Source: Kuschelorhynchus macadamiae
Taxonomy: Eukaryota; Arthropoda; Insecta; Coleoptera; Curculionidae
Length of the DNA: 64,000 bases
NCBI GenBank assembly: GCA_030620095.1
Contig: JAUTXW010000358.1
Location: 434,001-498,000 of the forward strand
Direction of reading: 5' to 3'
Shown: in pieces, positions 20,938-32,814 of the stretch
Numbering within the stretch: the first letter of the stretch is position 1
Layout: each line of letters begins with the position of its first letter
Made by a program: the position numbers and the translations under genes
Notes under the pieces: generated by a model
The model's database searches: none
The model's input: the letters and a program-made list of their open reading frames with translations, nothing else
Told to the model about the DNA's origin: nothing

Positions 20938-23900
20938 GATGTGACTTAATGTCATTATTGTTTATTATTTACAAAGGAAAATCACATCCATGTTGCGTAG
21001 TAACATAAAATAAGCAAGCACCTTGATAAATTTTGAATTCTCAACAATGACAAACGTCAAAATGATTGATGTTTAAACTGGTACATTGATAGTTCGATCT
21101 AAATTGATTATTCTTTTGAGCAAACAGAAAATAGTTTTGCCTGCGGCCTCGAGGACTAAACATTTCCTAGCGTGAGTTATATGTAATGCAACACACTTGT
21201 ATCAAAAATAACTATTATCTTCTAGCGTGTCATAATGACATCATTTTGATCGTTATTTTTAGTGGCAAAATGATGACACATTTTTTGTACTGTGATGAAT
21301 TGATTATAGTCCTAGGGCCGTAATGGATTCATTATAATCCTGAAACAACGAACTATATATTTTTTAACAAATTTTGCACATATTTGACTCAATTGACGCC
21401 ACACGATAAAGTTTTATATGTTATTCGAATCGAAAACAATTATTATGACACACGCCATAGTATCAGCCTCGGCAGACGCCTCATCTGATAATATTCACAG
21501 CTAGTCTCATAATGATCGTTATTTCGATCCTTATAACATAAATAACTATTGTTAGTATATGTATTTTTTTGATATTTTGTTCAATAAAAAGTGGGAAATG
21601 TCAAACAGCTACGTTAGAACATCATAGTTTATAAAGTTACTTTAACGAGATGTATAACATTTCAAGGTTTGGGGCGTGGCGCATATTCATTTACCATTTT
21701 ACAATTATTCAAATCGTGTGTTTTATTTCGACTAATTAAATAAGACTTTCTAAGTACATTTGTTATTTTATTAAAACGAACTCCTCAAACTCAAAACTGT
21801 CACTAAATATGTTTATTTAATCCATTTCTCACCAGTAGTTAATTCCAACAATCGATAGCGACTATCTTTCGGCAAAAGCTGTCTACTATCTCAGATTGGT
21901 CAATCAGAATCCCCCTCAGGTCATCATAGGTGAGACTAGGTAGGATCCACGGAAACTGATCCAGAGGTTTAAACCTCCAAGGATTCTTCAATCAACTAAT
22001 TTTTTGAGAACCTTATAAAAATGGACCTACACCATACTACAGAAATATTTAACCCACCAATTCTCACCCAAACCAACAGACTTTTCAAAGATCAGCGATC
22101 GAGACTGATCAGTAAGGACAGAGCCATCGCGCCTTTAGTAGAAGTAACGCGACTAAAAATAATGGTTATCAGACTATCAGGCCGTGCAAAAAGCAGTAAA
22201 AAGAAAAGCTTGCAACTAAGTACCCTCTTTCTTCCGATAGTTCTTAAAACTTTTCACTGTAGACCTTAGTAAACCCTTGGCGATCGTCTATTTGACTACC
22301 CCTACTATACTTCTTCTACTATCGGTTAATTAATTTCTTCTGCTCACGATTCAGTATGTAATTAGTGGCAAATTCCCAATTATGTTTGTTCAATAAAGGT
22401 TTCAAAGACAATACATTAAGATAGACAGAGAAGTGAAGCAGTGAAGAGACAGAAGAAAGGCGAAACCTAGTTTAGGAAGAAGCAAAGACTAGGAGATGAT
22501 AGCTTTGATTTTAAAAGAAACCGAAAGAGATGGAGGTAAATTGTCAAGTCAGCAAAGACCCATCGTGGTTGTAGTTGTACTGCTGTGTAGTATACCTACA
22601 TCATTCAAACTGCTCTAAGCAAATATTTTAATTAATAAATTATCAAGTCAGCTAAGAGACGTCACGGTCAACCAAATCTTACAGACTATAGAGTTGCACA
22701 TATCACAAGTTAGGCCTAACTTAGGAAACTTTGTCCAAAGTTACCACTAAAAGTTAACCTTACTTTTAAATTTGATTCTATCTATTCCCTACCCTTCGGC
22801 CTATATTTCTGGATTAGAGCTGTCCAGTATATCACGTTATTCCTTATTATTCCCCTCTAATGTTAAGACATTGACACCACTGGTACTGAAATAGATTGTT
22901 ACGTGTTTCTACTCTTTTATGTCTATATATTAAATTAATTTTATTGTAATGGTTGCGTTGTGAGAATAAGAAGTAACCAGTAGGTTCCATTGACATTTTA
23001 TTTAAATCAATGACATCAGCCTTAACATGCATTCACCATCGACGCTAGGAATAAAAGGTTTATTAAACAGTAGTAAAATCCGACACCGAGAGTGTTTTAC
23101 GACGTAGTTATTTTGTCAATTTTAGTGCTTTTTCTATATTTATCTACTTAGACGTGTATTTTCGGAAAACAATATGGTAGCGGATTTCTCATGCCACTGC
23201 TCGGCACACATTGTATAATTATCTGGATAGTTTTGTTTTAAGTCTCCATAAAATTTTTCTTGACTTTATGTTCTAAATAATTTGTTAAACAAGATTGTTT
23301 TAGGTTTACTCAAAAAAACAAACATCAATTAACCATTTATGAAAGTATGTTGTACACTATAATATTCTTTTCTCTGCAAACGACAGCTCTGGCTTTTTGG
23401 CAATAGTGGGCTACGAAGTAAAAAACACTTGAAATAAGTTCCAATCTGTTTACTTTACGTTTTCCCTCTCTTTATTTTTTTTAGGGATTTATAATGCTAT
23501 CAATAATGAATGAATTGCAGTTTTGTCAATAAGTATCAAATAATGTCGTTCAAAATTATACTTTACAACCAATTAAACTTTCCGCATTGAAACATTCTTA
23601 AAAAAGAAGACCCATATAACTAAATCATTCAAATACCGCTTCCGTGATCCAAAAAATATACATTGTCTGGCCGATTAGTATGTACTGTTCGAAACCATAA
23701 TCATCAGATTGGGTTTTACATTACTAATCAGGTATATGTAGCTACATAAATTCAAATAAATAAAAGAATATATTTGAAGTTTTAAGTACTATAAAAAAAA
23801 TTGTATTGTATTGTATATGCACTGTACATAAAAAATGAAAAGATCTGGCCTTTAACCCAAAAAGCTGCATTGGAAGTGTAGAAGGTTAGCCCATCCCATG

Positions 23901-24823
23901 CCAGCTAGGCATTGGCAATCAGCCCATGTAGACGTAATAAAAGATTTTCAGAAATTCAGGTGAGGTTAGGTTAGGTTCTTCAAAAATAAAAAAATGTGAA
24001 GGGGGAAAGAGGAAGGACCATGTAAAGAATATTTACAATGAATTAATATTTTACAATAAAGCCTTAAAAGTTAACACAAGAATCGTTTATTTTAGCTTAA
24101 GGGAATCATCAGATTTGCCCAGAATATCTCCTTCATTTTACCAAAAAAAGGAAAGAGAAACAAAGAGGACTATCTCTTTACATACGAACTATCTTAAAGT
24201 ACAAACACCGGGAAAAAAATTAAAACATCTTAAGAGATTGACATATCTTCAAGTCTTTCAACCACGAGATCCCGTCGAAAAGTGACCTATTTAAAATGAC
24301 CCTTGACCTTTCTTACCAGTCTATCTAACAGCTGATTGAATCAGCCCTATTAATATTATATAGATATAAGATTGTTAAGTTAAGAAAATCGTATTGATAA
24401 TTTATCAAAATCATGAAATTCACAAAATAGGAGGGAGAACTGAAACGTTGTAAGAAGATGTCAAACGAACGGCCGATTTATCGATCGGTAGGGTTTGTAT
24501 TCTAGTTTTCGTCAAAGTGTGAAACATATTTTTAGGTTATTAAAAAGTAAAAAGTTACATTGTCAAGTAAGAAATGGAGGGGACACAATGAATTTAAGTG
24601 TATATACGCCATGTTTTGTTCTGTTCTATTATAATCTTTTAGTCCGTGGAATGTCCATTTTTCCTAAAGACGCAGAGCATTACGCATAATTTATGTAGGA
24701 CAATGTTTTAATTAATACAATTTTTTGATTATATACATTAACTTTAACTTCCGCCAAAATATCGTTCGCCAATTTTTTTCGCCAAACTTAATTAGCCAAA
24801 ATGATGTAAAGTTCGTCGCAGGA
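20938..24823. other. AT-rich DNA, no gene seen
   Basis: Nearly 4 kb without a recognised feature. Short words such as CATAATGATCGTTATT recur locally near 21230-21540. At 23958 a short GGTTAGGTTAGGTT occurs, too short to be called telomeric. The 82-codon frame at 22021-22269 reads MDLHHTTEIFNPPILTQTNR and has a Met, but I know no family for it. Confidence 0.45.
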
Positions 24824-24880
24824 ATCTGCGGCTGTGAAAAGAGTGTGAGTAACTATGGAAATGCTGCAATACTCGTTGGT
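24824..24880 (+). repeat. dispersed repeat, copy 2 (partner at 1052)
   Basis: Shares GAAAAGAGTGTGAGTAACTA and TGGAAATGCTGCAAT with 1052-1112. Upstream, the words TTCGCCAA and TAGCCAA recur at short intervals (24755-24800). Confidence 0.6.
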
Positions 24881-25862
24881 TGGCTAAATTTCTGCATATC
24901 TATGGGAACGGCCTGTTTTTGACAATAGTCACCCTTTCTTTGCGGCCCAAGATCCTTTTGGAGTACTTTAGATCCACCATATCCGCTTTGCAAACCAGAC
25001 CCAGCCTTGAATACTTTCTCATCTATGAAGATCAACCTCTCTTGCGAGCTTCTTCACTTTGTGGTAACTTAAAACCGAAATAAAAAAATATATTTTTTGA
25101 ATAATGGGGAAAATCATTTGTTTAAAATATTCTTCTTTGTAAAATCTCGAAGGAGTATCTACTCGCAAACCTTCAAATGCTGTTCTAATTGGTAAATCGT
25201 TTCTACTCGATATTTTTTGCAAATAATAAAATCGAGAATGATATCTACGTAACGGTACCGTTAGAAATGAACCAGATAATGACCTAACCGCTAGACTTAA
25301 AATTTGATGATGATGATGATGTGTTGTCCGTATAAGATAATAATTATTTTATCAAGATTATACAGATCAGCAACTATTAGATGATGTAACTAAGTCGAGA
25401 TTTATATAAATGATCTAAACTAAATCTATTATTTTTAAAATATATTACGTTTGTACAGGTTATGGCAGTATTCTAGACACGTCGCAATAAACAATAGGTA
25501 TATAAGTTTGGAATACCAAACCAAAACTTTGGTTTTTGGAAACGACAGATCACTTATCATCGTTGTTAACAACCCTATAATAAAATGGCATACTCTTTAA
25601 ATGAGAGTGGTTACTACAGTGCTTTATTTTGCTACATCAAAAAGACTCATGTTCTGTACATTTTCTTAGGAATTGATGCACTTTTGTTTGAATGCTACAT
25701 ATGTATACACTATAAACACAAATAGACATTTTACAAGCACAATGTGCAAAAACAAACCAACCTCCGTGGAAGATATATGTCAAAGAACTTAAGGCAATAT
25801 AAAAATGTGTCAAATCGAGCTTGCCTTCCGTTGTGTGATGGCAGATAAAATTCATAAAAAAA
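24881..25862. other. unassigned DNA
   Basis: A minus-strand frame at 24853-25035 contains FIDEKVF, reminiscent of the first Asp block of Tc1/mariner transposases, and KLAREVDLHR lies just upstream in another frame. The surrounding residues do not support the match. A short TGATGATGATGATGA run lies at 25305-25320. Confidence 0.35.
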
Positions 25863-26121
25863 CTGACTTCAAAAAAATGCCCTAAAAAGTGAAAATTTAT
25901 ATTTCATCTGGAAAAGTTTACTCTGTAAAGTCGACGCCAAACTTATTCTTAATCACCTATAATATATAACAGACAAATATTTATGTACTGAGTGTTTTGA
26001 TGTCTAATACCACGAGTATGTCTTACTGTCTTTATTAGTTTAACAATGGCTTCACAGAGTAAAATTTTCCAGATGAAATAAAATATTATTTTTCACTTTT
26101 TAGTTCATTTTTTGAAGTCAG
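25863..26121. repeat. hairpin MITE with about 65-bp inverted ends
   Basis: The left end 25863-25926 (CTGACTTCAAAAAAATG, TAAAAAGTGAAAAT, TTTCATCTGGAAAA, ACTCTGT) is matched in reverse by 26054-26121 (ACAGAGTAAAATTTTCC to TTTTTTGAAGTCAG) with small gaps. The interior about 128 bp is also weakly self-complementary near the arms. Size and structure fit a foldback-type MITE. No target duplication is obvious. Confidence 0.8.
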
Positions 26122-26238
26122 ATTTATTTTTTTTCTAATTTTTTATTTCATCTTTTTTTGTTCTGTTTATACGAGTTTTATTGTAAAAGTTAACAAATAG
26201 TCCACTGCATATTATGTAACATCATTGTATAATAACAT

Positions 26239-26242
<4 letters not shown>

Positions 26243-26292
<50 letters not shown>
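26243..26292. repeat. (TA)25 microsatellite
   Basis: Uninterrupted TA dinucleotides, about 50 bp. Confidence 0.95.
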
Positions 26293-26294
<2 letters not shown>

Positions 26295-27239
26295 GGTAGC
26301 ATACATACTTTTTTTCCTGACAAAATGGTGAACGCATATATTGTTCAATGTAAGATCGTATAAACCGTTAAAAATAGCGGAATACCCATAGTAAACTTCT
26401 CGCTATGGGACCACTCCGGTAACATCCTGAATATACCCTGAAAATTTCATCCAAATTGGTCAAACCATCGCAGAGCCATGGATGAACATATATATAGTAA
26501 AATACATAGGATCGAATTGATAACCTTTTCGTTTTTTGAGGTCAGTTAAAAATGAACCAATATTCTGCAAATATTTGCTGTTCCATATATAAAAATCAAT
26601 TTATTCTTTTGATTTATCGAATGTTGAAAATTTTGTTCGCACTTAAATTAATTCTGAGCAAAGACCTTATTGTATTGAATTATTCAGGACATGTCCAGAT
26701 TATGTAAATATTTGTTGATTGAGAAACAAATAAATATCAGAAACAATTAATCTTGAATAAAACTAATTTTATTTTACTTACCTCTGATAAAACAAAACTT
26801 AATTTCAGGTTTAATTAAAATTTTAATTACTTATGAACTTAATTACAAATACAAATTTAATTATACCTAATATAAATAAACAATAAATTTTAATTTTTTT
26901 ATGTAACTCTTAAAATTACTTTTGTTTAATTATTTTTTCCGAATGACAAAAATAATTAATTTTTTCACCGGTTTCAACACAAAGGAACCTCCGAAATTTA
27001 ACGTATGGTCTGGAATTTGGCCAATGAAGAAATTTGTATATTTTATAATTAATAAAGCTTATCGGACTTTTATACTTTTAAATTAGAAAGCTATTAAATA
27101 TGATTGTATAGGCAATGATCTAGTTTTTCATCAAGTAGTCAAAAAGTACCTTTATATTAAAATTCCTGGGCGTTGGATTGAACATCGGGGAGTTGTTGAA
27201 TATCCAACGATACAAGGCGCTGTTGTTCGTCTGTTGTGT
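26293..27239. other. AT-rich DNA, no gene seen
   Basis: No gene. The stretch at 26380-26480 (CTATGGGACCACTCCGG, CATCCAAATTGGTCAAACC) has the look of a dispersed insect repeat, but I found no second copy in the window. Confidence 0.4.
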
Positions 27240-27350
27240 TAGGGCTTTAACCATGATGCTAACGGCGCATAACCTGGTGAGAACCCGGTACCAATCCACC
27301 TAATGCCTCCGCGCTCCTGCTGGTACCGATCCACCTAAGTATGTAATTAA
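27240..27350 (+). repeat. dispersed repeat family copy
   Basis: Contains GGCTTTAACCATGATGCTAA, AACCTGGTGAGAACCCGGTA and two copies of GATCCACCTAA or AATCCACCTAA about 40 bp apart. It resembles the blocks at 1170-1215 and 15110-15180. Confidence 0.45.
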
Positions 27351-28535
27351 TTTGTATCAATTAATGTTTCTTATTAAAGTTGTATTTCGATAGTTTTTCA
27401 TGATGTCAAGATGCCAACGTGGATGAAAAGTTGCTAGTCCGAAAAATATAAAGTATGGCTTTTTTACTGTTCCCCAATTTTTTAGATAAAAAAGGCAACG
27501 AAAATAAAAAAAGAGTTTGTTTTACGTCTTTTCTTAATTGTTTGTGGTAGCTTCATATAGAACCAGCGAAAAGGAAAAAAAGTAAATTGCGTTTAGGTTG
27601 TTTATGGGCTTTGAGGATGAATAACTCGAACGAAAAAACATGATTGAAAAAAGAAAATTACACATCTTATCATATGGGCTAGTCCACAGAATGTTTCGAT
27701 ACGTAATATTGAGAATATTATTTAAGCAAATATAAAAAATTGGGCTACTTACCTTAAGTTCTACATACATAGCAGTTCTAGAAGTGGTTTCATCGGGGGT
27801 TTCATTCTTTGGGGACTCGTCAGTGCTCCGATCGTAAAGAAAAACATTTCTAATAGAAAAGAATTGATTTGAAAATTTTAAAATTTGTTTGACATGTAAA
27901 ACCTGGAAACAAAAAAAAATGATGGTTTGCAGCCACCTATAGTGTTTTTGAAAATGTGTTTACATTATTTGTGGTTTTTAGAATAATAAACAAAAAACAC
28001 ATTTGTTTATCATTCTAAACGTAACAAATAATCCGAACACATTTTTGTTAAAAAACATGAAAGTAAAGGCTATTACTTGAAGTAGGAACAGAATATGTAA
28101 TAATAAAAAGGTTACTTTACGCCCATATTTATTATGCTTCTCATTTAAAAAGAAGTGAAAAGCAATACTATTTCTCAGATCACTCATTCATCAAACCATA
28201 TCCTTATGTAAACAGTAAAACTCTTAAACTAGAACCTCCTGATAAAGTGACCTGCTAAAAAATAATAAAAGCCAGTCTAGACAATTGAACAATGAATCAA
28301 GCTAGATGCAATCTCGGAAAGAAATGAGGAAATGACGGAATGGTTAAGTAAACCGTAGATCTTATCTAGAAATTTTCGCTGTGTTAGATAACTGCGGACG
28401 TTATTTGTTGTTTTAAGGCGATTGTACTTTTACAGGATGCCCTACAAATGCAGTTTCGCTGATCAAGCGGAATCTAATATGCTTGTTTGTTGTCTAATAA
28501 GTCAGTAAAACATCATTATGACTAAAATGGAGTTA
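27351..28535. other. AT-rich DNA, no gene seen
   Basis: Frames at 27534-27770 and 27978-28187 are hydrophobic and AT-driven, with no family likeness. Confidence 0.45.
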
Positions 28536-28600
28536 TTGCCGTCCGGACTGCTAGAGAAACTTGGGATCGAACCCCGATGGATGCTGATTAACTTTTTTAA
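28536..28600 (-). repeat. possible tRNA-derived SINE scrap (B-box-like)
   Basis: On the minus strand GGGGTTCGATCCCAAG (28558-28573) matches the tRNA B box GGTTCGANNCC. I see no convincing A box at the right distance and no tRNA fold, so this is at most a fragment of a tRNA-derived sequence. Confidence 0.25.
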
Positions 28601-29900
28601 TTTTAATGAAGTTTGTCTGAATGTCTTGAGATTCTAAAAATCAATTTATTATTTGCAAATTAAACAAACTGTGCGGGTATTACGCCACAAATTACCTTGA
28701 ATTTCTAAGTTGTAGTCTTGAGATCTGGGTCCTCTGTAAAGGTGCCTGAGGAACACGACTGAAAAATGTTTTCCGGACATTTTGTCCGATTTGATAAATT
28801 AACTACAATTTTATTTACTTAAATTATCTTGGGAAAGTTTATTATATTTATTTAAGTAAATTTGTTTTTGTTTTTCGAAATTTAGTCTATAACTATTTTG
28901 AAGCACAGTTACAAGTATGATTAAAGACATATAAAGAAATTTATTCATGCAAATTCTTCATATTATTTAAATTTGAGCTTTATTCAATCTATGAAATTGT
29001 ATTTATTCCCTCTCTCTCAGTAGAGCCTTATTTGCTCTTTCCAAGATTAGATTTGTCCTAACATTGCTATAAGACGTTTTTAGTTTTAAAAAATTTGGAA
29101 TTAAGTTATTATTCCTACATTTACATAATAAAGTAATACTATTTTCAGAATGTTGCTTTTTTAAATTTATTTTGATACATCTTGCGCTCGCGAAGGTCGT
29201 TAAAATAAGCGATGATAGAAAAAAAAAATTCCTAATTTTAGCTAGTAATTGCTTTACTATTAATTAAAGTTTTGAAAGTCTACTACCAATTTTGTATAAT
29301 CGAAAACTCTTGTGGTTTTATATAGATACACCAGTCATAAATTGCACGGTTTGTTTCATCTGCACTAATAGAAAGGGTTTTTTTCTACCATTAGCTTCCT
29401 TCAGTCCCAATTAAAAAACTAGTTTGGTTTACAGACATGCAGCAAATGTATTTCTTTTTATAAATTGCTAACTTGGTAATAACGTAGTAGTCATTTTGAG
29501 CTGTTTTTTGATTGATATGTTGGTGTATTGCAGCGGCTCGGTTTTTGTAATTTCTAATGACGTGTTTCCTCATCTGTTAATTATTCTTAAAAAAATTATT
29601 TTGAAACTAGCAATATACCCGAAGTAGGTTTGGCCAGTTTTAACAACTGATCAAAACTAATTTATACTTATCTGGTAATGGCCTGGTTAATCTCTATGGA
29701 ATGTCAAACTAGTATACCAACTTTATTATTTATTTCAGATTTTTTTTGTATTGATATTTTAAAACAAATTATGTGTTTTTTTTGTAAAAGGAGGGTCTCT
29801 TTACGAGAGAAGGCCCTAGATTCTTCGTTTTTTTATGATGATTTTTTTAAATGAAAACAAGATTCTTATTAGACCAATTAATTGCATTGCATTTTGTAGG
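28601..29900. other. AT-rich DNA, no gene seen
   Basis: No coding or repeat signal is recognised. Confidence 0.45.
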
Positions 29901-31079
29901 CTTTCCCTCCGATTTTTTTTGTATAAACATTCGGTTAGGACCACAAGCAAGGAAATCCTGAGTTCCAGTCTTTACACAAAGACTGGAAACCATATTTTTT
30001 TACTTTTGTAAAAAAGTAGCGTTTTTGACATTTTTTTTTAACAAAAACATAGTATAGCGGCTTTTATTGGACCGATCGGATAAAAACAATCTTCGTTTTC
30101 AAATTTCGGAAAAGATTGCCCTAGTTTCAGACGTCTATATATAATACATAACCTACAATAAGTACAACAAAAACTAAACGACATAACAATTTTTGAATAT
30201 ACTTCATAATTTTACTTGTGAATGAATTTTAGTAAAAACCCGTTAAAAGATATTTCTAGTGGCATTAATAAAGTATACCAAATTTCAGGTATTTGAGTCT
30301 AATAGAACGGTTAAAAATTGCAATTCAACTTGAAAATTGAAACGTGTATAGTTTTTGTGAAAACTGGCCAAATTGAATGTTATATTTTTTAAATAAGAAG
30401 TTCTCTTTTATTTCTTAATTTGAAAAAATAAAAATTTTGACAAAATTTGGTTTTTATGTTTTAAATATTTATTTTTGTAATTAAATATAGAGAAAAAACT
30501 ATTATACTGAAAAGGAAAGTTAAATAGTTACAATAGCTTATTTTTAAAGAAAAAAATTAAAATTTTATTTTTAAATAAAATAAATTCTATTTAATTTTTT
30601 TTTGTTTAAAAATAAGCTACTGTAACTGTGTAGCTTTTTTTTTAGTGTAATCTATTATTTCTTTTTATTAAATTATAAAAATCAATATTTAAATCTAACT
30701 TAAAAAAACATTCAATTTTACCGGCCTGCACAAAAACTGCAGACTATTCAATTTTCAAATTGATTTGCAGTTTTTAACGGTTCTATTAAATCTTTGTATA
30801 AAAGGTATGCCTACCAGTAGCCACTAGAAGTGTATTTTAAGAAAGTTTTTATCAAAAATTCATTAAACACAAGTAGAGTTATGAAGGAAATTCGAAAATT
30901 CTTTGCCATATTGTTTTTGTTTTTTTGTAGGTTATGTATTGACTATAGCCGTCTGAAACAAAAGACCCTAAATCGCCCCGGAAACCCACCAATCACAACG
31001 CATATTGTTCAAACTGATTCCTATTGCTTCGTGGTTTATTTCGGCATACTATAAACAAGTTTTATTGAATTATCAGCGT

Positions 31080-31142
31080 GAGCTTCACGGTTCACTGGGA
31101 CTTTCGATGCATTGGATGCGTGTTCCAATCCCGTTTCAGGTG
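31080..31142 (+). repeat. possible tRNA-like SINE fragment
   Basis: GGGACTTTCGATGCATTGGA followed by GCGTGTTCCAATCCCGTTTC looks like the anticodon and T-arm part of a tRNA-derived sequence, with TTCCAATCC standing for the B box. The 5' half does not fold as a tRNA. It lies inside the 800-bp insertion in the palindrome's right arm. Confidence 0.3.
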
Positions 31143-31189
31143 AAGATTTATATTTATAAATATTATATTTAATAAAAATGCGGATTATT

Positions 31190-31400
31190 TGTAGATTAGT
31201 CGAGGGTTGGTTAGGTTTGCTGTAAAGAAAGCGTGTGATATTAAAACGAGGATTTTTTTTAACAAAACCTATACTATTTGATGGATCTTCCCCGTTAGCG
31301 TTAAGTTAGACCAAGATCGTCGATAAAACCATCATTAAAGCCATAAACCATCATTAAAGCTATAAAATCACATGCTAACCCAACCTCAAATCATAGAAAA
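31190..31400 (-). repeat. dispersed repeat, copy 2 (partner 15090-15290)
   Basis: Reverse-oriented match to 15090-15290. A 20-bp piece around ATAAACCATCATTAAAGCYA is duplicated in tandem at 31330-31365. Confidence 0.7.
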
Positions 31401-31950
31401 TCAGATTTGAAATACGCGTACATTCTAAAGTGGTGTGACTGGCGGGTTCCGAGAGCAATTGGGTTTTGTATCTGAAAGCAGGGCTGTTTTGTCGAATATT
31501 TCACTCATGTATTAAAAGTCCCATATGAAGCGTTAAATTTTTACGAAAATTTCCGAGCAGGAACGCAAAAGTCCCGCCAAAAATTTCCCTAGAGGTACCT
31601 CTATAGTAACGATTGTTAAAATTAGACTCCTCGTACTTCGCAGTTCGGCTCTGTCGCCAAAATATGAATATAACCTCATGCAGTTTTTAGTTAACATACT
31701 TTCATGAAAAATTGTCTGTAATTTTGAGTCACTTGTTTAATTACACCCAAAAATTGGAAAACGAGGAAATTAGTTTTTTTTTAGTTTCGATCGGACTAAT
31801 AAAAGTCGCTATCTTTGTTAAAAAAATAATGTCAAAAACTCCATTTTTCTACAAAAGTAAAAAAATATGGTTTCGGAACGTTGCGCAATGCAAAATTCAG
31901 AATTCGGTCCTTGTGGTCCCGGCAGCCAAAACAATCCGAGAGGAAGAGCA

Positions 31951-32430
31951 GTTCGTTTTTAATGAAAATTTCTGATAGATTGTCTCCAACTAAAAGTGCT
32001 GTAAAATATCACGCAATCAAGCTATAATCCATAATCTAAATATGATTAGTAAACATAATTCGCGCCAAATTAAATATAATGCCAAATATAAGCAATAAGA
32101 ATATGTTAACTTATATGAAGTTAATCAGAAACATGCATTATCCATAAGGGTAGTAAACAGAAAAATACATATATGTTAAACGTTTACAAATAATAACAAA
32201 TAAGTGAAACTCTTTACGCATAACATTTTTAATTATTGTGCGTTGAAATAGTATATTACATAATAAGTATTGAAAGTGTAAGTTTTTAAATGAAGAGGTA
32301 TTAGTCGAGTGTGGAAATTCTTCCAGTTTGAAAACGATAACTTTGACACGAGTAATGTATGTACACTATTTTTCCCACTACCATTCAAAATTTTCAGTAG
32401 AATTATTATATTTTTTTATTTTTTTGTGTA
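31951..32430. other. AT-rich DNA, no gene seen
   Basis: Nothing recognised apart from scattered GTGTGGAAA words that resemble the Crypton-end cluster to the right. Confidence 0.4.
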
Positions 32431-32527
32431 TTTCAACACTAGTGTTAATTTATTGTCTAAACACTAGTGTTGAAAAAATTGTTTAACTTTCCGCACGTGT
32501 TAGCTACAACGCTTTTTCTACGAGCCT
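32431..32527. repeat. CACTAGTG hairpin and Crypton-type end
   Basis: TTTCAACACTAGTGTT (32431-32446) and AACACTAGTGTTGAAA (32459-32474) form a perfect 16-bp inverted repeat whose arms are each palindromic. Just right of it, on the minus strand, TCGTAGAAAAAGCG, CTAACACGTGCGGAAAG matches the right end of the Crypton at 45570-45605. Confidence 0.65.
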
Positions 32528-32814
32528 GATGAAAATTAGTTTTGGTAGTTATTTTAAATAATTTATAGGTATTAAAGTAAAAATACAATTCAAAATTCAA
32601 GCTTATGTTATTTCTATTTCTTATTTACAATATTAATTCTAAAGTAATAGTTATTTGCTCGGTTATTTGGTTTTTAACCGATGTGGAAAGTTTTCATGCA
32701 GTTTCAGATTTTATTGTACCTTGTGTATGTTCAACATAAGGTGGTTCAAGGTGAAATGTTGCTGGTTGCTGCGATTTGGAAGAGGTAGCCTGGTTTGCAG
32801 GTCAATCCAATTTC

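Larger units (their letters stand above)
29901..31950. repeat. large interrupted palindrome (foldback repeat)
   Basis: The symmetry centre is near 30575. Inner arms: 30527-30562 against 30589-30629. Middle arms: 30250-30390 against 30705-30832 (words TCTAGTGGC, TAATAGAACGGTTAAAAA, TGAAAATTGAA). Outer-middle: 30117-30245 against 30835-30965 (TAGGTTATGTATT, CGTCTGAAAC). Outer: 29925-30095 against 31770-31935 (TAATAAAAG, CGCTAT, ATGTCAAAAAC, TACAAAAGTAAAAAAATATG). The right arm is interrupted at about 30966-31770 by some 800 bp that holds another dispersed repeat. Arms are imperfect. No protein is encoded. It may be a foldback element or two copies inserted head to head. Confidence 0.75.

Noticed and set aside
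22021..22269. 82-codon frame beginning MDLHHTTEIFNPP
   Set aside because: No recognised domain, no splice or repeat context; could be the start of a LINE ORF1 but nothing supports it.
23958..23974. GGTTAGGTTAGGTT as interstitial insect telomere repeat
   Set aside because: Fewer than three units of TTAGG, expected by chance or as part of an unrelated repeat.
24853..25222. FIDEKVF and KLAREVDLHR as a Tc1/mariner transposase
   Set aside because: The two pieces are in different frames in the wrong order, and residues around them do not match the family.
30966..31770. Interpreting the 800-bp gap in the palindrome's right arm as a gene
   Set aside because: It holds only a dispersed repeat and a tRNA-like scrap; no open frame with family likeness.
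31712..31975. 87-codon frame in the palindrome's outer right arm
   Set aside because: The matching left arm does not keep the frame, so it is incidental.
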